Positions 52,938 through 64,000 of a stretch of 64,000 bases of DNA are shown here, piece after piece; the first letter of the stretch is position 1, and the number at the start of each line of letters is the position of its first letter. A program made the position numbers and the translations under genes. Source of the DNA: Domibacillus indicus. Its GTDB lineage: Bacteria > Bacillota > Bacilli > Bacillales > Domibacillaceae. Below the pieces are notes generated by a model. It ran no database searches and was not told the DNA's origin. It was given only the letters and a program-made list of their open reading frames with translations. Location of the stretch: positions 1-64,000 of the forward strand of contig NZ_LAJB01000010.1 in assembly GCF_000970685.1 (NCBI RefSeq). The letters are read 5' to 3'.

Positions 52938-53480
52938 TTGCTGGATAACGCTTTATTTATGGTTGTTATTATTTTGCTGATTAATATTGTGTATGTGTCG
53001 TTTTTTACGATCCGCATGATATTGACACTAAAGGGATACCGCTACACAGCGGCTTTTGTCAGCACTATCGAGGTAGTTATTTACGTAGTCGGCCTTGGGC
53101 TTGTGCTCGATAACTTAAATGAAATTCAAAATCTGATTGCGTATGCTGTCGGATACGGTCTTGGGGTTATCGTCGGCATGAAAATTGAGGAAAAGCTGGC
53201 TCTTGGTTATATTACAGTAAATGTGATTACGAAAGAATATGATAAAGATCTGCCGAAAACACTTCGTGAAGAAGGATACGGGGTAACGAGCTGGGCAGCG
53301 AACGGGCTTGAAGGCGAACGGATGGCGATGCAGATTTTAACGCCGCGCAAGTATGAGCTGAAGCTTTATGAAAGAATTAAAGAGCTTGATCCAAAAGCGT
53401 TTATTATTGCCTACGAACCGAAGTCGATTCACGGCGGCTTCTGGGTAAAACAAGTGAGAAAAGGAAAGTTAATGCGATGA
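52938..53480 (+). CDS. yebE: UPF0316 membrane protein YebE
   Basis: A 180-residue protein with three N-terminal membrane helices (1-~90) and a cytoplasmic DUF2179-like domain (from ~100, [18 protein letters not shown]...), typical of UPF0316. Function unknown. Starts at TTG (52938) with GAGGGGTGAAAAATT upstream. Overlaps yebG by 4 bases (ATGA), as in B. subtilis. Confidence 0.9.
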   Translation: MLDNALFMVVIILLINIVYVSFFTIRMILTLKGYRYTAAFVSTIEVVIYVVGLGLVLDNLNEIQNLIAYAVGYGLGVIVGMKIEEKLALGYITVNVITKEYDKDLPKTLREEGYGVTSWAANGLEGERMAMQILTPRKYELKLYERIKELDPKAFIIAYEPKSIHGGFWVKQVRKGKLMR

Positions 53481-53671
53481 GCAAAAAGAGAAATTTTCGA
53501 GTGGAAGAAAATGAAACCATTGATGACTGCCTGGCACGAATGAAGCGGGAAGGCTATATGCCAGCCCGGCGTATCGAAAAACCGTTGTTTGAAGAACGGA
53601 AAGAGAATGGAGAGACAATTTATGTCCCGATCGGCCGTGAAATCGTCTTTGAAGGAAAAATAATGACGTAA
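53477..53671 (+). CDS. yebG: NETI-motif protein YebG
   Basis: A 64-residue protein with the signature [20 protein letters not shown] and a C-terminal [12 protein letters not shown] strand. It is present next to purE in many Bacillus; the function is not known. Translationally coupled to yebE. Confidence 0.88.
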   Translation: MSKKRNFRVEENETIDDCLARMKREGYMPARRIEKPLFEERKENGETIYVPIGREIVFEGKIMT

Positions 53672-53745
53672 ATACGAACATTAAAATATAAGTGATAAAC
53701 ATCGTTCGATTTTTTGTTGACAGCCCTTCTTTGGATTGTTAATAT
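53671..53745 (+). promoter_or_regulatory. Paired PurBoxes and promoter of the pur operon
   Basis: CGAAC (53675-53679) and inverted GTTCG (53704-53708) are 24 bases apart, exactly as at pbuG. The promoter TTGACA (53717-53722), 17 bases, TAATAT (53740-53745) follows. PurR repression relieved by PRPP is the known mechanism for such sites. Confidence 0.82.
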
Positions 53746-53763
53746 GTAGATGACAATAAAGCA

Positions 53764-53830
53764 CCTCATATAATAGCGGGAATATGGCCCGCGAGTTTCT
53801 ACCGGCTGCCGTAAACAGCCGACTATGGGG
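53764..53830 (+). ncRNA. Purine riboswitch (guanine class) of the pur operon
   Basis: P1 is CCTCATA (53764-53770) with TATGGGG (53824-53830); core AGTTTCTACCGGCTGCCGTA; the specificity base is C in GCCGACTATGG, so guanine/hypoxanthine. A long terminator follows. Confidence 0.92.
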
Positions 53831-53856
53831 AAAGCATTCGAAATCTCGAACGACTG

Positions 53857-53909
53857 CGGGCGGATCGCTTTCTCCTATTTACTAGAAGAAGCGGTCTGCC
53901 CGTTTTTTT
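53857..53909 (+). terminator. Riboswitch-controlled terminator of the pur operon
   Basis: CGGGCGGATCGCTT (from 53857) pairs with AAGCGGTCTGCCCG (53888-53902 region), followed by T7. Confidence 0.88.
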
Positions 53910-53942
53910 ATGTAAAATAATCTCACAAAATGGAGGATCAAG

Positions 53943-54431
53943 ATGGCGATTGAAGTAGGTGTTATTATGGGCAGCACATCTGACTGGGAAACGATGAAAC
54001 ACGCCTGTGACGTGCTTGACGAGCTTGAAATTGCATATGAAAAAAAAGTGGTTTCCGCCCACCGGACACCTGATTTAATGTTCGAATATGCGGAAACAGC
54101 CCGTGAGCGCGGGATTAAAGTAATTATTGCCGGAGCAGGCGGAGCGGCCCACTTACCGGGAATGACAGCGGCAAAAACAACGCTGCCGGTGATTGGTATT
54201 CCTGTTCAATCAAAAGCGTTAAACGGACTTGATTCTCTTCTGTCCATCGTTCAAATGCCTGGAGGCGTGCCAGTTGCAACAACAGCGATCGGCAAAGCCG
54301 GTGCTGTAAATGCAGGTTTGCTTGCAGCGCAAATTTTGTCGATTGCAAATGCTGACGTAGCAGAGCGATTAAACAAGCGCCGGAAGGAAACAGAAAAAAC
54401 AGTTCTAGAAAGCAGTGATCAGCTTGGCTAG
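53943..54431 (+). CDS. purE: N5-carboxyaminoimidazole ribonucleotide mutase
   Basis: Converts N5-CAIR to CAIR. 162 residues; class I PurE motifs [31 protein letters not shown] and [12 protein letters not shown]. First gene of the purine operon, after the riboswitch, with TGGAGGATCAAG as ribosome-binding site. Works with PurK. Confidence 0.97.
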   Translation: MAIEVGVIMGSTSDWETMKHACDVLDELEIAYEKKVVSAHRTPDLMFEYAETARERGIKVIIAGAGGAAHLPGMTAAKTTLPVIGIPVQSKALNGLDSLLSIVQMPGGVPVATTAIGKAGAVNAGLLAAQILSIANADVAERLNKRRKETEKTVLESSDQLG

Positions 54432-55551
54432 AGAGATGATTAAACCGGGAAAGACCATTGGCATCATTGGCGGAGGACAGCTCGGCCGCATGATGGCAAT
54501 GGCCGCAAAAGAAGCGGGTTTCCGTATTGCCGTTTTGGAGCCGGCAGAAGGAGCGCCCTGCACGCAAACGGCCGATATTGTTATCCAGGCCCCTTATAAC
54601 GATAAAGAGGCATTAAAGCAGCTGGCTGATGTAAGTGATGTTATCACATACGAATTTGAAAATATTGATTACGAAGGCTTAAAAGAGCTGATGAATACAG
54701 CTTACATTCCACAGGGTGCGGAATTAATCCGTATTACGCAAAACCGGGTGCATGAAAAAGAAGCCCTGACAAAAGCAGGCGTTAAAGTAGCCCCATACCG
54801 AGTCATTCGTACGATGAAAGAGCTGAAGCAGGGGATAGAAGATCTAGGCCTGCCGGCTGTTTTAAAGACAGCAACCGGCGGCTATGATGGAAAAGGGCAG
54901 TTTGTGCTGCGGAATGCAGAAGAGGCGGATCAAGCAGCTGTCCTGCTTCAGCACGGCGAATGTGTACTCGAACAATGGCTTACCTTTGACAAAGAAATAT
55001 CCGTTATTGTGACACGCAATCCGGAAGGGGAAACAACATATTTCCCGGCGGCGGAAAACATTCATGTCGATAACATTCTTCATCAATCCATCGTGCCGGC
55101 GCGTATTTCAAAAGAAACAGAGGAAGCGGCAAAAGAGGCGGCAGAAAGAATTGCTTCTGCCCTGTCTCTTGTCGGCACGCTTGCTGTAGAAATGTTCGTT
55201 ACACCGGAAGGCGGCCTGTACATGAATGAAGTAGCACCGCGCCCTCATAATTCGGGACACTATACGATTGAAGCATGCGGCATTTCCCAGTTCGGACAGC
55301 ATATTCGTGCAGTGTGCAACTGGCCGCTGAAAAACACTTCGCTTTTAAAACCGGCCGTTATGGTCAATATCCTTGGCGAACATGTAGAAGGTGTGATCAG
55401 CGCTATTCCTGAAAAGCCAGAGTGGTCGATCCATTTGTACGGAAAAGATGAAGCGAAAGAAAAACGGAAAATGGGGCATGTTACCATTTTAACGGAGAAT
55501 CTCGAAGAAACACTTTCTGAAATTGATGAAAGCCGTATTTGGCAAAAATAA
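54415..55551 (+). CDS. purK: N5-carboxyaminoimidazole ribonucleotide synthase
   Basis: ATP-grasp enzyme making N5-CAIR from AIR, bicarbonate and ATP. 378 residues as written; motifs [34 protein letters not shown] and [17 protein letters not shown] are standard. The start is uncertain: GTG 54415, TTG 54424 (length then matches other PurK proteins best) or ATG 54436; all overlap or nearly overlap the end of purE. Confidence 0.95.
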   Translation: MISLAREMIKPGKTIGIIGGGQLGRMMAMAAKEAGFRIAVLEPAEGAPCTQTADIVIQAPYNDKEALKQLADVSDVITYEFENIDYEGLKELMNTAYIPQGAELIRITQNRVHEKEALTKAGVKVAPYRVIRTMKELKQGIEDLGLPAVLKTATGGYDGKGQFVLRNAEEADQAAVLLQHGECVLEQWLTFDKEISVIVTRNPEGETTYFPAAENIHVDNILHQSIVPARISKETEEAAKEAAERIASALSLVGTLAVEMFVTPEGGLYMNEVAPRPHNSGHYTIEACGISQFGQHIRAVCNWPLKNTSLLKPAVMVNILGEHVEGVISAIPEKPEWSIHLYGKDEAKEKRKMGHVTILTENLEETLSEIDESRIWQK

Positions 55552-55581
55552 ATTGATTGATTAATCGGAGGATGACAACTA

Positions 55582-56877
55582 ATGATCGAACGCTATACAC
55601 GACCTGAAATGGGCAGCATCTGGACGGAAGAAAACAAATTTAAAGCGTGGCTTGAAGTAGAAATTCTAGCCTGCGAGGCATGGTCAGAGCTTGGCGAAAT
55701 TCCAAAAGAGGATGTACAGAAACTTCGCGAGAACGCAAGCTTCGATATTAACCGCATCAACGAAATCGAGCTGGAAACACGCCATGACGTTGTTGCTTTT
55801 ACCCGCGCCGTATCCGAAACGCTTGGAGAAGAACGCAAATGGGTCCATTACGGATTAACGTCAACAGATGTTGTAGATACAGCCCTTTCTTATCTATTAA
55901 AGCAGGCGAACGACATTTTACGTAAAGACATCGAAAACTTTATTGACATCCTTCGTGATAAAGCCATTGAACATAAACACACGGTAATGATGGGCCGCAC
56001 ACACGGTGTTCATGCAGAGCCGACAACATTCGGCTTGAAGATGGCGCTCTGGTACGAAGAAATGAAACGGAACCTGGAACGCTTTAACGATGCCGCAGAT
56101 GGCGTCCAGTATGGGAAAATTTCCGGAGCGGTCGGTACTTATGCGAATATTGATCCTTTCGTTGAAAAATATGTGTGTGAAAAACTCGGCACAAAGCCGG
56201 CACCTGTTTCAACGCAGACTCTTCAGCGTGACCGTCATGCACACTATATGGCCACTCTTGCTCTTGTTGCTGCGTCGATTGAAAAATTCGCAACAGAAAT
56301 CCGCGGCCTGCAAAAGTCCGAGACACGCGAAGTAGAAGAAGCATTTGCAAAAGGACAAAAAGGCTCGTCTGCGATGCCGCATAAACGAAATCCAATCGGA
56401 TCTGAAAACATGGTTGGCCTTGCGCGTGTAATTCGCGGCCATATGGTCACAGCGTATGAAAATGTATCGCTCTGGCATGAGCGCGATATTTCCCATTCAT
56501 CTGCAGAGCGCGTAATTCTGCCGGATGCAACGATTGCTTTGAATTACATGCTGAACCGTTTCGGCAATATTGTGAAAAACCTGACGGTATTCCCTGAAAA
56601 TATGAAACGCAATATGGACCGTACGCTCGGCCTTATTTACTCACAGCGCATTCTTCTTGCCCTGATCGATAAAGGCATGGCGCGTGAAGCAGCTTATGAT
56701 ACTGTTCAGCCGCGGGCCATGGAAGCATGGGACAAGCAAGTTCAATTCCGTTCACTGGTAGAAGCGGATGAAACGATTACATCGAAGTTAACGCCGGAAG
56801 AGATTGCCGACTGCTTTGACTACAACTACCATATCAAGCATGTCGACACGATTTTTGACCGTATTGGCCTTAACTAA
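55582..56877 (+). CDS. purB: Adenylosuccinate lyase
   Basis: Cleaves SAICAR to AICAR plus fumarate and adenylosuccinate to AMP, so it serves both IMP and AMP synthesis. 431 residues; motifs [30 protein letters not shown] and the signature [16 protein letters not shown]. Ribosome-binding site CGGAGGATGACAACTA. Confidence 0.97.
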   Translation: MIERYTRPEMGSIWTEENKFKAWLEVEILACEAWSELGEIPKEDVQKLRENASFDINRINEIELETRHDVVAFTRAVSETLGEERKWVHYGLTSTDVVDTALSYLLKQANDILRKDIENFIDILRDKAIEHKHTVMMGRTHGVHAEPTTFGLKMALWYEEMKRNLERFNDAADGVQYGKISGAVGTYANIDPFVEKYVCEKLGTKPAPVSTQTLQRDRHAHYMATLALVAASIEKFATEIRGLQKSETREVEEAFAKGQKGSSAMPHKRNPIGSENMVGLARVIRGHMVTAYENVSLWHERDISHSSAERVILPDATIALNYMLNRFGNIVKNLTVFPENMKRNMDRTLGLIYSQRILLALIDKGMAREAAYDTVQPRAMEAWDKQVQFRSLVEADETITSKLTPEEIADCFDYNYHIKHVDTIFDRIGLN

Positions 56878-56902
56878 ACCGGAATCTGAGGGGGATCACA
56901 TC

Positions 56903-57616
56903 ATGCAAAAAGGCAAGCAGCTCTACGAAGGAAAAGCAAAACGCATTTATGCAACGGACCAGGAAGGCATTGTCTGGATTGAATATAAAAATTCGGCTAC
57001 CGCATTTAATGGAGAAAAAAAAGCTGAGATTGACGGAAAAGGCCGCTTAAACAATTTGATTACAGGGCTGTTATTCGAAAAGCTTGCTGAAAAAGGCATT
57101 GCCTCTCATTTTGTCAAGCAGCTGTCCGAAAACGAACAGCTTGTGAAGCATGTTGATATTATTCCGCTTGAAGTTGTTGTTCGCAATATTGCCGCAGGCA
57201 GTATTGCGAAGCGGCTTGGCTTTGAAGAAGGTGTCCGGTTTAGTGAGCCGATTGTTGAGTTTTATTTCAAAAATGATGACCTTGGTGATCCGCTTCTGAC
57301 GGAAGACCATATCCGCCTGCTGGGTGCAGCGGCACCTGAAGAAGTGCAAATTTTGAAAAAAGAAGCTCTTCGCGTCAATGAGGTGCTGATTCCGCTGTTC
57401 AGTGAAATGGGCGTTGATCTCGTTGACTTTAAAATTGAATTTGGCCGCCAAACGGATGGAAGCATTCTCCTGGCTGATGAAATTTCTCCGGATACATGCC
57501 GCCTATGGGAAAAAGGCACAAACCGCAAACTCGATAAAGACTTATTCCGCCGGGATCTTGGCGGACTGACAGAAGCATACACCGAAATCTACAATCGACT
57601 TGGAGGAACTCTATAA
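56903..57616 (+). CDS. purC: SAICAR synthetase
   Basis: Joins CAIR and aspartate to make SAICAR. 237 residues; [20 protein letters not shown] start, [17 protein letters not shown] and [13 protein letters not shown] motifs. I chose the ATG at 56903 (GAGGGGGATCACATC upstream); an upstream in-frame extension would overlap purB and lacks a site. Its stop overlaps the purS start by one base. Confidence 0.97.
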   Translation: MQKGKQLYEGKAKRIYATDQEGIVWIEYKNSATAFNGEKKAEIDGKGRLNNLITGLLFEKLAEKGIASHFVKQLSENEQLVKHVDIIPLEVVVRNIAAGSIAKRLGFEEGVRFSEPIVEFYFKNDDLGDPLLTEDHIRLLGAAAPEEVQILKKEALRVNEVLIPLFSEMGVDLVDFKIEFGRQTDGSILLADEISPDTCRLWEKGTNRKLDKDLFRRDLGGLTEAYTEIYNRLGGTL

Positions 57617-57870
57617 TGTATAAAGTAAAAGTTTATGTAACTCTTCGTGAAAGTGTACTAGACCCGCAAGGAAAAGCTGTGCAGCAATCCCTGTCAAGCC
57701 TTGGCTACCAGGGAGTAGAAGATGTGCGCATCGGCAAATACATGGAGCTTCAATTCGATGATTCTGTCCGTGACGTAGAGGGCACAGTCAAAGAAGTATG
57801 TGAAAAGCTTTTGTCAAACCCGGTTATTGAGGATTACCGATATGAAATCGAGGAAGGTGCAAAACAGTGA
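57616..57870 (+). CDS. purS: FGAM synthase subunit PurS
   Basis: The small 84-residue subunit of the three-part FGAM synthase (PurS-PurQ-PurL) found in Gram-positives; it bridges PurL and PurQ. Recognised by [20 protein letters not shown] and position. Overlaps purC by one base and purQ by four. Confidence 0.95.
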   Translation: MYKVKVYVTLRESVLDPQGKAVQQSLSSLGYQGVEDVRIGKYMELQFDDSVRDVEGTVKEVCEKLLSNPVIEDYRYEIEEGAKQ

Positions 57871-58550
57871 AATTTGCAGTCATCGTATTTCCAGGATCTA
57901 ACTGTGACGTGGACATGTACCATGCGGTAAAAGATGAACTAGGAGAGCAGGTTGATCTTGTCTGGCATGATGCCGATAACCTTGATGAGTATGACGGTAT
58001 TTTGCTTCCAGGCGGCTTTTCATATGGCGACTACCTGCGTTCGGGAGCAATCGCTCATATGTCAAAGGTGATGGCGGCCGTGAAAAAAGCGGCGGAAGCG
58101 GGCAAGCCGGTTTTAGGTGTTTGCAACGGCTTCCAAATCCTGCTTGAATCCGGTCTTCTTCCAGGCGCAATGCTTCGCAACAAAAACTTAAAGTTTATTT
58201 GCCGGACGGTAGAGCTGTCTGTTGAAAACAATGAAACAATGTTTACTTCTCTGTACAAAAAAGGAGAAAAAATCAGCATTCCAGTTGCGCATGGTGAAGG
58301 AAACTATTACTGCGACGAAGCAACACTGGCAAAATTGCAGGAAAACAATCAAATCGCTTTTACCTATGCAAGTGATGTAAACGGAAGTCTTTCCGATATC
58401 GCCGGCATTACCAATGAAAAAGGCAACGTACTCGGCATGATGCCGCATCCGGAGCGGGCAGTTGATGAACTTCTTGGCAGCGCAGACGGACTTAAACTTT
58501 TTCAATCAATCGTGAAACACTGGAGGGACTCTCATGTCGTTAATGCTTGA
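57867..58550 (+). CDS. purQ: FGAM synthase glutaminase subunit PurQ
   Basis: Class I glutamine amidotransferase that supplies ammonia to PurL. 227 residues with [20 protein letters not shown] (nucleophile Cys) and [15 protein letters not shown] (catalytic His/Glu). Overlaps its neighbours by 4 and 17 bases, giving coupled translation of the complex. Confidence 0.97.
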   Translation: MKFAVIVFPGSNCDVDMYHAVKDELGEQVDLVWHDADNLDEYDGILLPGGFSYGDYLRSGAIAHMSKVMAAVKKAAEAGKPVLGVCNGFQILLESGLLPGAMLRNKNLKFICRTVELSVENNETMFTSLYKKGEKISIPVAHGEGNYYCDEATLAKLQENNQIAFTYASDVNGSLSDIAGITNEKGNVLGMMPHPERAVDELLGSADGLKLFQSIVKHWRDSHVVNA

Positions 58551-60768
58551 ACCGAATCCGCAGCAAATTAAAGACGAAAAACTATACAGCTCAATGGGCT
58601 TAACAGACGAAGAATTTGCTAAAGTAGAAGAAATTCTCGGGCGTCTGCCAAACTACGCAGAAACAGGTCTTTTCTCGGTGATGTGGTCTGAGCATTGCAG
58701 CTATAAAAATTCAAAGCCTGTCCTGAGCCGTTTCCCGACAAAAGGCGAGCACGTTTTGCAGGGGCCGGGTGAAGGAGCCGGTATCGTGGATATTGGTGAC
58801 AATCAGGCGGTTGTATTTAAAATTGAAAGTCATAACCATCCATCCGCTATTGAACCTTACCAGGGCGCAGCAACAGGTGTTGGCGGTATTATCCGTGACG
58901 TATTTTCCATGGGTGCCCGTCCAGTGGCGGTTTTAAATTCACTTCGTTTCGGTGAACTTGAAACATCACGCGTGAAATATTTATTTGAAGAAGTTGTTGC
59001 AGGCATCGCCGGTTACGGAAACTGTATCGGTATCCCGACAGTCGGCGGCGAAATTGCCTTCGATCCATCTTATGACGGCAACCCGCTTGTGAACGCAATG
59101 TGTGTCGGGTTAATTGATCATAAAGATATTCAAAAAGGCCAGGCAAAAGGCACTGGCAATACAGTAATGTATGTAGGTGCGAAAACAGGGCGCGATGGAA
59201 TTCACGGAGCGACATTCGCTTCAGAAGAACTAAGCGAGAGCTCAGACGAAAAACGCCCGGCGGTACAGGTTGGCGATCCGTTCATGGAAAAGCTGCTTCT
59301 TGAAGCATGCCTCGAGCTTATTTACAACCACCAGGACATTCTTGTCGGAATCCAGGATATGGGTGCAGCCGGCTTAACAAGCTCGTCAGCAGAAATGGCG
59401 TCAAAATCCGGATCAGGGATCGAGATGAATCTTGATTTAATTCCGCAGCGTGAAACAGGCATGACACCATATGAAATGATGCTGTCTGAATCACAGGAGC
59501 GCATGCTGATTGTTGTGAAAAAAGGACATGAAAAAGAAATCGAAGACCTTTTTGCGAAGTACGGCCTTGAAGCAGCGTCTGTTGGTGTGGTAACGGATGA
59601 CAAAATGCTTCGTTTAATCCATAAAGGTGAAGTGGCAGCAGAGGTGCCGGTCGATGCACTTGCCGAGGATGCGCCGGTTTACCATAAATCGTCTGCAGAA
59701 CCGGAATATTATCGTGAATTCCAGGCGATGGAGAACACAGCACCAGAGGTTACAGATTATAAAGAAACACTTGTGAAATTGCTTCAGCAGCCGACGATTG
59801 CAAGCAAAGAGTGGGTATATGACCAGTACGATTACCAGGTTCGCACAAACACGGTTGTGGCTCCAGGCTCTGACGCAGCGGTTATCCGCCTGCGCGGCAC
59901 GAACAAAGCGCTTGCCATGACAACAGACTGCAATGCACGCTACATTTATCTTGATCCGAAAACGGGCGGCAAAATTGCTGTGGCAGAAGCAGCACGGAAC
60001 ATTGTGGCGTCCGGTGCGCGCCCGCTTGCCATCACAGACGGATTGAACTATGGAAGCCCTGAAAATCCGGGTGTATTCTGGCAGCTTGAGCAATCGGCAG
60101 ACGGCATCAGTGAAGCATGCCTTGCGCTTCAGTCGCCGGTTATTGGCGGAAATGTATCTCTTTACAATGAAACAAACGGCACAGCGATTTATCCAACACC
60201 GATTATCGGGATGGTCGGCCTGGTTGAAGACATTAACCATATTACAACACAGGCGGCAAAGCAGGCCGGTGACCTTGTTTATGTGATTGGCGATGCTGCA
60301 AATGAGTTTGGCGGCAGTGAGCTGCAAAAAATGATGAACGGCGGCAAAATTTTCGGGAAATCTCCGGAAATTGATTTAACAGTAGAAAAAGCCCGACAGG
60401 ACGCTCTTCTTGGGGCAATTCAGTCTGGTCTTGTGCAGTCTGCTCATGACATTTCAGAAGGAGGATTTGCTGTAGCGCTTGTTGAGAAATTATTCGGCAC
60501 AGGTCTTGGCGCCCGTGTTTCTCTCCAGGGTGAAGCAGCAGCGGTTCTTTTTGCGGAAACACAGTCACGCTTCGTTGTTACAGTGAAGCCGGAACACAAA
60601 GAAGCATTTGAAGCAGCCGTGCAGGATGCGAAACAAATTGGTGAAGTAACAGCTCAGCCAGTGGCGGCAATTTCAATTAACGGAGAAGAAGTGGTACAGG
60701 CACCAGTTAGTGAACTGGAGGATGCCTGGAAAGGAGCTATTCCATGCTTGCTGAACTCAGAGGCTTAA
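58534..60768 (+). CDS. purL: FGAM synthase large subunit PurL
   Basis: Converts FGAR, ATP and ammonia to FGAM. 744 residues, the small (Gram-positive) PurL type. Motifs include [55 protein letters not shown] and [17 protein letters not shown]. Starts inside purQ and ends inside the purF reading frame (25-bp overlap). Confidence 0.97.
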   Translation: MSLMLEPNPQQIKDEKLYSSMGLTDEEFAKVEEILGRLPNYAETGLFSVMWSEHCSYKNSKPVLSRFPTKGEHVLQGPGEGAGIVDIGDNQAVVFKIESHNHPSAIEPYQGAATGVGGIIRDVFSMGARPVAVLNSLRFGELETSRVKYLFEEVVAGIAGYGNCIGIPTVGGEIAFDPSYDGNPLVNAMCVGLIDHKDIQKGQAKGTGNTVMYVGAKTGRDGIHGATFASEELSESSDEKRPAVQVGDPFMEKLLLEACLELIYNHQDILVGIQDMGAAGLTSSSAEMASKSGSGIEMNLDLIPQRETGMTPYEMMLSESQERMLIVVKKGHEKEIEDLFAKYGLEAASVGVVTDDKMLRLIHKGEVAAEVPVDALAEDAPVYHKSSAEPEYYREFQAMENTAPEVTDYKETLVKLLQQPTIASKEWVYDQYDYQVRTNTVVAPGSDAAVIRLRGTNKALAMTTDCNARYIYLDPKTGGKIAVAEAARNIVASGARPLAITDGLNYGSPENPGVFWQLEQSADGISEACLALQSPVIGGNVSLYNETNGTAIYPTPIIGMVGLVEDINHITTQAAKQAGDLVYVIGDAANEFGGSELQKMMNGGKIFGKSPEIDLTVEKARQDALLGAIQSGLVQSAHDISEGGFAVALVEKLFGTGLGARVSLQGEAAAVLFAETQSRFVVTVKPEHKEAFEAAVQDAKQIGEVTAQPVAAISINGEEVVQAPVSELEDAWKGAIPCLLNSEA

Positions 60769-62177
60769 ATGAAGAGTGTGGCGTCTTCGGGGTTTTCGGA
60801 CACGAAAATGCTTCGCAAATCACATATTACGGCCTGCAAAGCCTGCAGCACCGCGGACAGGAAGGCGCCGGTGTCGTGATGAGCGACGGCGAACGCCTCC
60901 GCGGCCATAAAGGTGAAGGGCTTGTCACAGAAATTTTCAATCAGGACATCGTCAACGGATTGACAGGATCAGCAGCTATCGGGCATGTACGTTACCAAAC
61001 AGCAGGAGGAGGCGGCTATCAAAACGTACAGCCGCTTCTGTTCCACTTTCAAACAGGCAGCCTTGCGCTTGCCCATAACGGCAACCTTGTAAACGCCACA
61101 TCGCTGAAGCGTGAGCTGGAAGCCCAGGGAAGCATTTTTCAGACAACGTCTGATACTGAAGTACTGGCACACTTAATCCGCCGCAGCACGTACGGCACGA
61201 TCAAAGACCGTCTGAAAACGGCTCTTTCTATGGTAAAAGGAGCTTATGCGTTTCTTGTCATGACGGAAAACGAAATGCATGTGGCGCTTGATCCGCAGGG
61301 ACTGCGCCCGCTTTCAATCGGAAAGCTTGGTGACGCTTATGTGGTTGCGTCTGAAACATGCGCCTTCGATATTATTGGTGCGGAATTTTTACGCGACGTG
61401 GAGCCGGGGGAATTGATTACCATTAATGAAGCCGGCCTTCATTCTGAACAGTTTGCCGCAGCAATCAGTGATGCTATGTGTACGATGGAGTATGTTTACT
61501 TCTCCCGCCCGGACAGTGATATTCATGGCGTAAATGTTCACAGTGCTCGCAAACGCCTCGGTAAAATGCTCGCGAAAGAAGTGGAGCCGGCAGTGCTCGA
61601 AGCCGATGTTGTCACAGGGGTTCCGGATTCGAGTATTTCTGCCGCTATTGGTTTTGCAGAAGCAACAGGCATTCCATATGAGCTCGGATTAATCAAAAAC
61701 CGTTATGTTGGCCGGACGTTCATTCAGCCGTCCCAGTCTCTTCGTGAGCAGGGAGTTAAAATGAAGCTTTCTCCTGTACGCGGCGTTGTTGAAGGGAAAA
61801 AGGTTGTTATGGTGGATGACTCGATTGTACGCGGCACAACAAGCCGGCGGATTGTTACCATGCTGAAAGAAGCGGGGGCAAAAGAAGTTCATGTTGTCAT
61901 CAGCTCACCAGCTATTAAGCATCCATGCTTTTATGGAATTGATACGTCTGAAAAAGGTGAATTGATTGCAGCTCACCATACAAACGAAGAATTACGTGAA
62001 TTGATCGGGGCAGATTCCCTGACTTATTTAAGCGTAGAAGGCACCATTGATGCAATCGGCCACCGCAAAAGCGCGCTTGGCGAATGCGGCCAGTGCATGG
62101 CCTGCTTTACAGGAGAGTATCCAACAGAAATTTTTCCGGATACACAGCATCCGCATGACAAAGAAATTATGTGTTAA
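60744..62177 (+). CDS. purF: Amidophosphoribosyltransferase
   Basis: First committed enzyme of purine synthesis (PRPP + Gln to phosphoribosylamine). 477 residues with an 11-residue propeptide ([11 protein letters not shown]) before nucleophile Cys12, a PRPP site [18 protein letters not shown], and C-terminal [11 protein letters not shown] cysteines for the oxygen-sensitive [4Fe-4S] cluster of the Bacillus type. Overlaps purL. Confidence 0.97.
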   Translation: MLAELRGLNEECGVFGVFGHENASQITYYGLQSLQHRGQEGAGVVMSDGERLRGHKGEGLVTEIFNQDIVNGLTGSAAIGHVRYQTAGGGGYQNVQPLLFHFQTGSLALAHNGNLVNATSLKRELEAQGSIFQTTSDTEVLAHLIRRSTYGTIKDRLKTALSMVKGAYAFLVMTENEMHVALDPQGLRPLSIGKLGDAYVVASETCAFDIIGAEFLRDVEPGELITINEAGLHSEQFAAAISDAMCTMEYVYFSRPDSDIHGVNVHSARKRLGKMLAKEVEPAVLEADVVTGVPDSSISAAIGFAEATGIPYELGLIKNRYVGRTFIQPSQSLREQGVKMKLSPVRGVVEGKKVVMVDDSIVRGTTSRRIVTMLKEAGAKEVHVVISSPAIKHPCFYGIDTSEKGELIAAHHTNEELRELIGADSLTYLSVEGTIDAIGHRKSALGECGQCMACFTGEYPTEIFPDTQHPHDKEIMC

Positions 62178-62191
62178 CAGGAGGAACGAAA

Positions 62192-63217
62192 ATGGCAAAA
62201 TCGTATGAAGCAGCCGGTGTTAACATCGAAGCAGGGTACGAAGCAGTAGAACGGATGAAAAAGCATGTAGAGCGGACAAAGCGCGCTGGTGTCATGGGAG
62301 CGCTGGGCAGCTTCGGCGGCATGTTTGACCTGTCTTCCCTGCAATTAAAAGAGCCGGTCCTTGTTTCAGGAACAGACGGGGTCGGCACAAAGCTGAAGCT
62401 TGCATTTATGATGGACAAGCACGACACAATTGGTATTGACTGTGTGGCAATGTGTGTAAACGACGTTGTTGTCCAGGGAGCGGAGCCGTTGTTTTTCCTT
62501 GATTATATTGCATGCGGCAAAGCGGTGCCGGAAAAAATCGAACAGATTGTCAAAGGTGTAGCAGATGGCTGCGAACAGGCCGGCTGCGCCCTAATCGGCG
62601 GTGAAACGGCTGAGATGCCGGGACTGTATGAGGAAGAAGAATACGACATGGCTGGATTTACGGTTGGCGCGGTTGAAAAAAGCGCGGCTGTAACAGGAAA
62701 CAATGTGAAAGAAGGCGACGTTTTGATCGGTCTTGCTTCAAGCGGAATCCACAGCAACGGCTATTCACTCGTCCGCAAGATCTTTTTCGAAAAGCACAGC
62801 CTGAGCGTAGATGCGCAAGTGGAAGGTCTTTCTGTACCGCTTGGCGAAGCATTGATCGAGCCAACGCGTATTTATGTAAAGCCGGTTCTCTCTGTGCTGG
62901 AAAAAACAAAAGTAAACGGCATGGCGCATATAACAGGCGGCGGATTTGTTGAAAATATTCCGCGTGCCCTGCCAGCGGGGCTCGGGGCGGCGATTAAAGC
63001 CGGTTCCTGGCCGGTGCCGGCAATTTTCAACGTACTTGAGACATATGGAGAGCTTGACCGCCAGGAGATGTATAATATCTTTAATATGGGGATCGGCTTT
63101 GTGCTTATCGTGTCAAAAGAAGAAGAAGCAATTGTAAAGGAAGCACTCAAAGAAGCCGGTGAAACAGCTTATACAATCGGGCGTGTTGTAAGCGGTGAAG
63201 GAGTCACAGTCCAATGA
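62192..63217 (+). CDS. purM: AIR synthetase (phosphoribosylformylglycinamidine cyclo-ligase)
   Basis: Closes the imidazole ring, FGAM to AIR. 341 residues; [28 protein letters not shown] and [16 protein letters not shown] motifs. I chose the ATG at 62192 because ACAGGAGGAACGAAA precedes it; an upstream GTG would lie inside purF. Overlaps purN by 4 bases. Confidence 0.97.
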   Translation: MAKSYEAAGVNIEAGYEAVERMKKHVERTKRAGVMGALGSFGGMFDLSSLQLKEPVLVSGTDGVGTKLKLAFMMDKHDTIGIDCVAMCVNDVVVQGAEPLFFLDYIACGKAVPEKIEQIVKGVADGCEQAGCALIGGETAEMPGLYEEEEYDMAGFTVGAVEKSAAVTGNNVKEGDVLIGLASSGIHSNGYSLVRKIFFEKHSLSVDAQVEGLSVPLGEALIEPTRIYVKPVLSVLEKTKVNGMAHITGGGFVENIPRALPAGLGAAIKAGSWPVPAIFNVLETYGELDRQEMYNIFNMGIGFVLIVSKEEEAIVKEALKEAGETAYTIGRVVSGEGVTVQ

Positions 63218-63801
63218 CGAAAATTGCTCTGTTTGCATCCGGCAGCGGAAGCAATGTGCAGGCAATTGCCGAGGCGGTGGCAGCAGGGAAGGTTCCTGCT
63301 GAAATCGCCATGCTTGTCTGCGATAAACCGGGTGCGTATGTGTTAGAACGAGCAGAGGCTCTGGGCATTCCAGTATTCGCTTTCCAGCCGAGACAATATG
63401 AATCAAAAGAAGCATTCGAAACAGAAATTGTCGGCCGCCTGAAGAAAGCCGGCGTTGAATTCGTTTTTCTAGCCGGCTATATGCGCTTGATCGGCCCTGT
63501 TTTACTGAATGCATACCGGAACCGGATCGTAAACATTCATCCATCTCTTCTCCCCGCGTTTCCGGGGAAAGATGCAATCGGACAGGCATTTGATGCCGGA
63601 GTGAAAATTTCCGGCGTTACGGTTCATTTTGTCGATGAAGGTATGGATACCGGCCCAATTATTGACCAGGAATGTGTACGAATCGATTCTGGCATGACAC
63701 GCGGTGATGTACAAAAAGCGATCCAGCGAATTGAACACAATCTTTATCCGAACGTAATTACCAAACTTTTGAATGGATTTAGGGAGGAACAAACACAATG
63801 A
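63214..63801 (+). CDS. purN: GAR transformylase (formyltetrahydrofolate type)
   Basis: Formylates GAR with 10-formyl-THF. 195 residues; [20 protein letters not shown] start, [27 protein letters not shown] (catalytic Asn/His) and [14 protein letters not shown] (catalytic Asp). Overlaps purM and purH by 4 bases each. Confidence 0.97.
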   Translation: MTKIALFASGSGSNVQAIAEAVAAGKVPAEIAMLVCDKPGAYVLERAEALGIPVFAFQPRQYESKEAFETEIVGRLKKAGVEFVFLAGYMRLIGPVLLNAYRNRIVNIHPSLLPAFPGKDAIGQAFDAGVKISGVTVHFVDEGMDTGPIIDQECVRIDSGMTRGDVQKAIQRIEHNLYPNVITKLLNGFREEQTQ

Positions 63802-64000
63802 CGAAACGCGCATTAATCAGTGTATCAGATAAAAGCGGCGTAACCGAGTTTGCCAGAGAAATTGCGGCGCTTGGCTATGAAATTGTTTCAACAGGCGGAA
63901 CAAAAAAGATGCTTGCAGAAGCAGGTGTACCGGTAAAGGGTGTAACGGATGTAACCGGGTTTCCGGAAATTTTAGAAGGCCGCGTTAAAACGCTGAACCC
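63798..64000 (+). CDS. purH: AICAR transformylase/IMP cyclohydrolase, N-terminal part
   Basis: Only the first ~67 codons lie in the window; the reading frame is still open at the edge. [37 protein letters not shown] and [14 protein letters not shown] are characteristic of the MGS-like IMP cyclohydrolase domain. It begins by ATGA overlap with purN. Confidence 0.96.
   Translation, partial: MTKRALISVSDKSGVTEFAREIAALGYEIVSTGGTKKMLAEAGVPVKGVTDVTGFPEILEGRVKTLN

Noticed and set aside
1-64000. CRISPR arrays, tRNA or rRNA genes, transposases, prophage genes
   Set aside because: Looked for on both strands; no regularly spaced repeats, cloverleaf-like sequences or mobile-element proteins were found.

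Overview
The window is typical Bacillaceae chromosome: strong AGGAGG ribosome-binding sites, sigA promoters with 17-18 bp spacers, many hairpin-plus-T terminators, sigB- and sigK-like promoters, and spore coat genes. The right end keeps the Bacillus subtilis order guaA-pbuG-yebE-yebG-purEKBCSQLFMN(H). The genus cannot be fixed from sequence alone. No rRNA, tRNA, CRISPR array, intact insertion sequence or prophage was seen.

Left part (1-12 kb), sugar use: a GH43 beta-xylosidase behind a XylR-type operator, a YesL-like membrane protein, a CUT1-type ABC sugar importer without its ATPase, a YesN/YesM-type two-component system, and two aldo/keto reductases. At 12.1 kb a promoter with two Fur boxes precedes a C-rich leader and a small SR1P-like two-CxxC peptide gene that appears frameshifted in a T6 run.

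12-23 kb: mostly small stress and housekeeping genes (IDEAL-domain protein, DUF4317, YflT, an HpaB-family monooxygenase, a KGG stress protein with a sigB promoter, several tiny ORFs, a MarR regulator with a perfect palindromic operator, a CPBP protease, a VOC protein), then the spore coat genes cotW and two cotX-like genes. 23-33 kb: YitT and MFS membrane proteins, a CysP/PiT-like transporter divergent from comB-comA (sulfolactate synthesis, a spore constituent), nrnB, uvsE, an OsmC protein, and a DUF2512 membrane protein carrying eight ~40-residue repeats.

34-44 kb is the most notable region: a manganese-oxidase (mnx) locus. It has a 1215-residue MnxG-type multicopper oxidase with MnxF- and MnxE-like subunits and a probable MnxD on the minus strand. 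A SigK-like promoter drives a divergent plus-strand set (acidic protein, two membrane proteins, SCO1/MnxC-like copper/thiol protein). A MnxD paralogue and a His/Cys-rich protein with a similar small-barrel tail lie at the far end of mnxG. Together these suggest spores that oxidise Mn(II).

The right part (44-64 kb) holds a thioredoxin-reductase-like flavoprotein, nadE, guaA, pbuG, glcT-ptsG and the purine operon, which runs off the end inside purH. pbuG and pur share a control design: paired inverted PurBoxes of identical spacing, a sigA promoter, then a guanine-class riboswitch with terminator. ptsG is preceded by a GlcT RAT/terminator.
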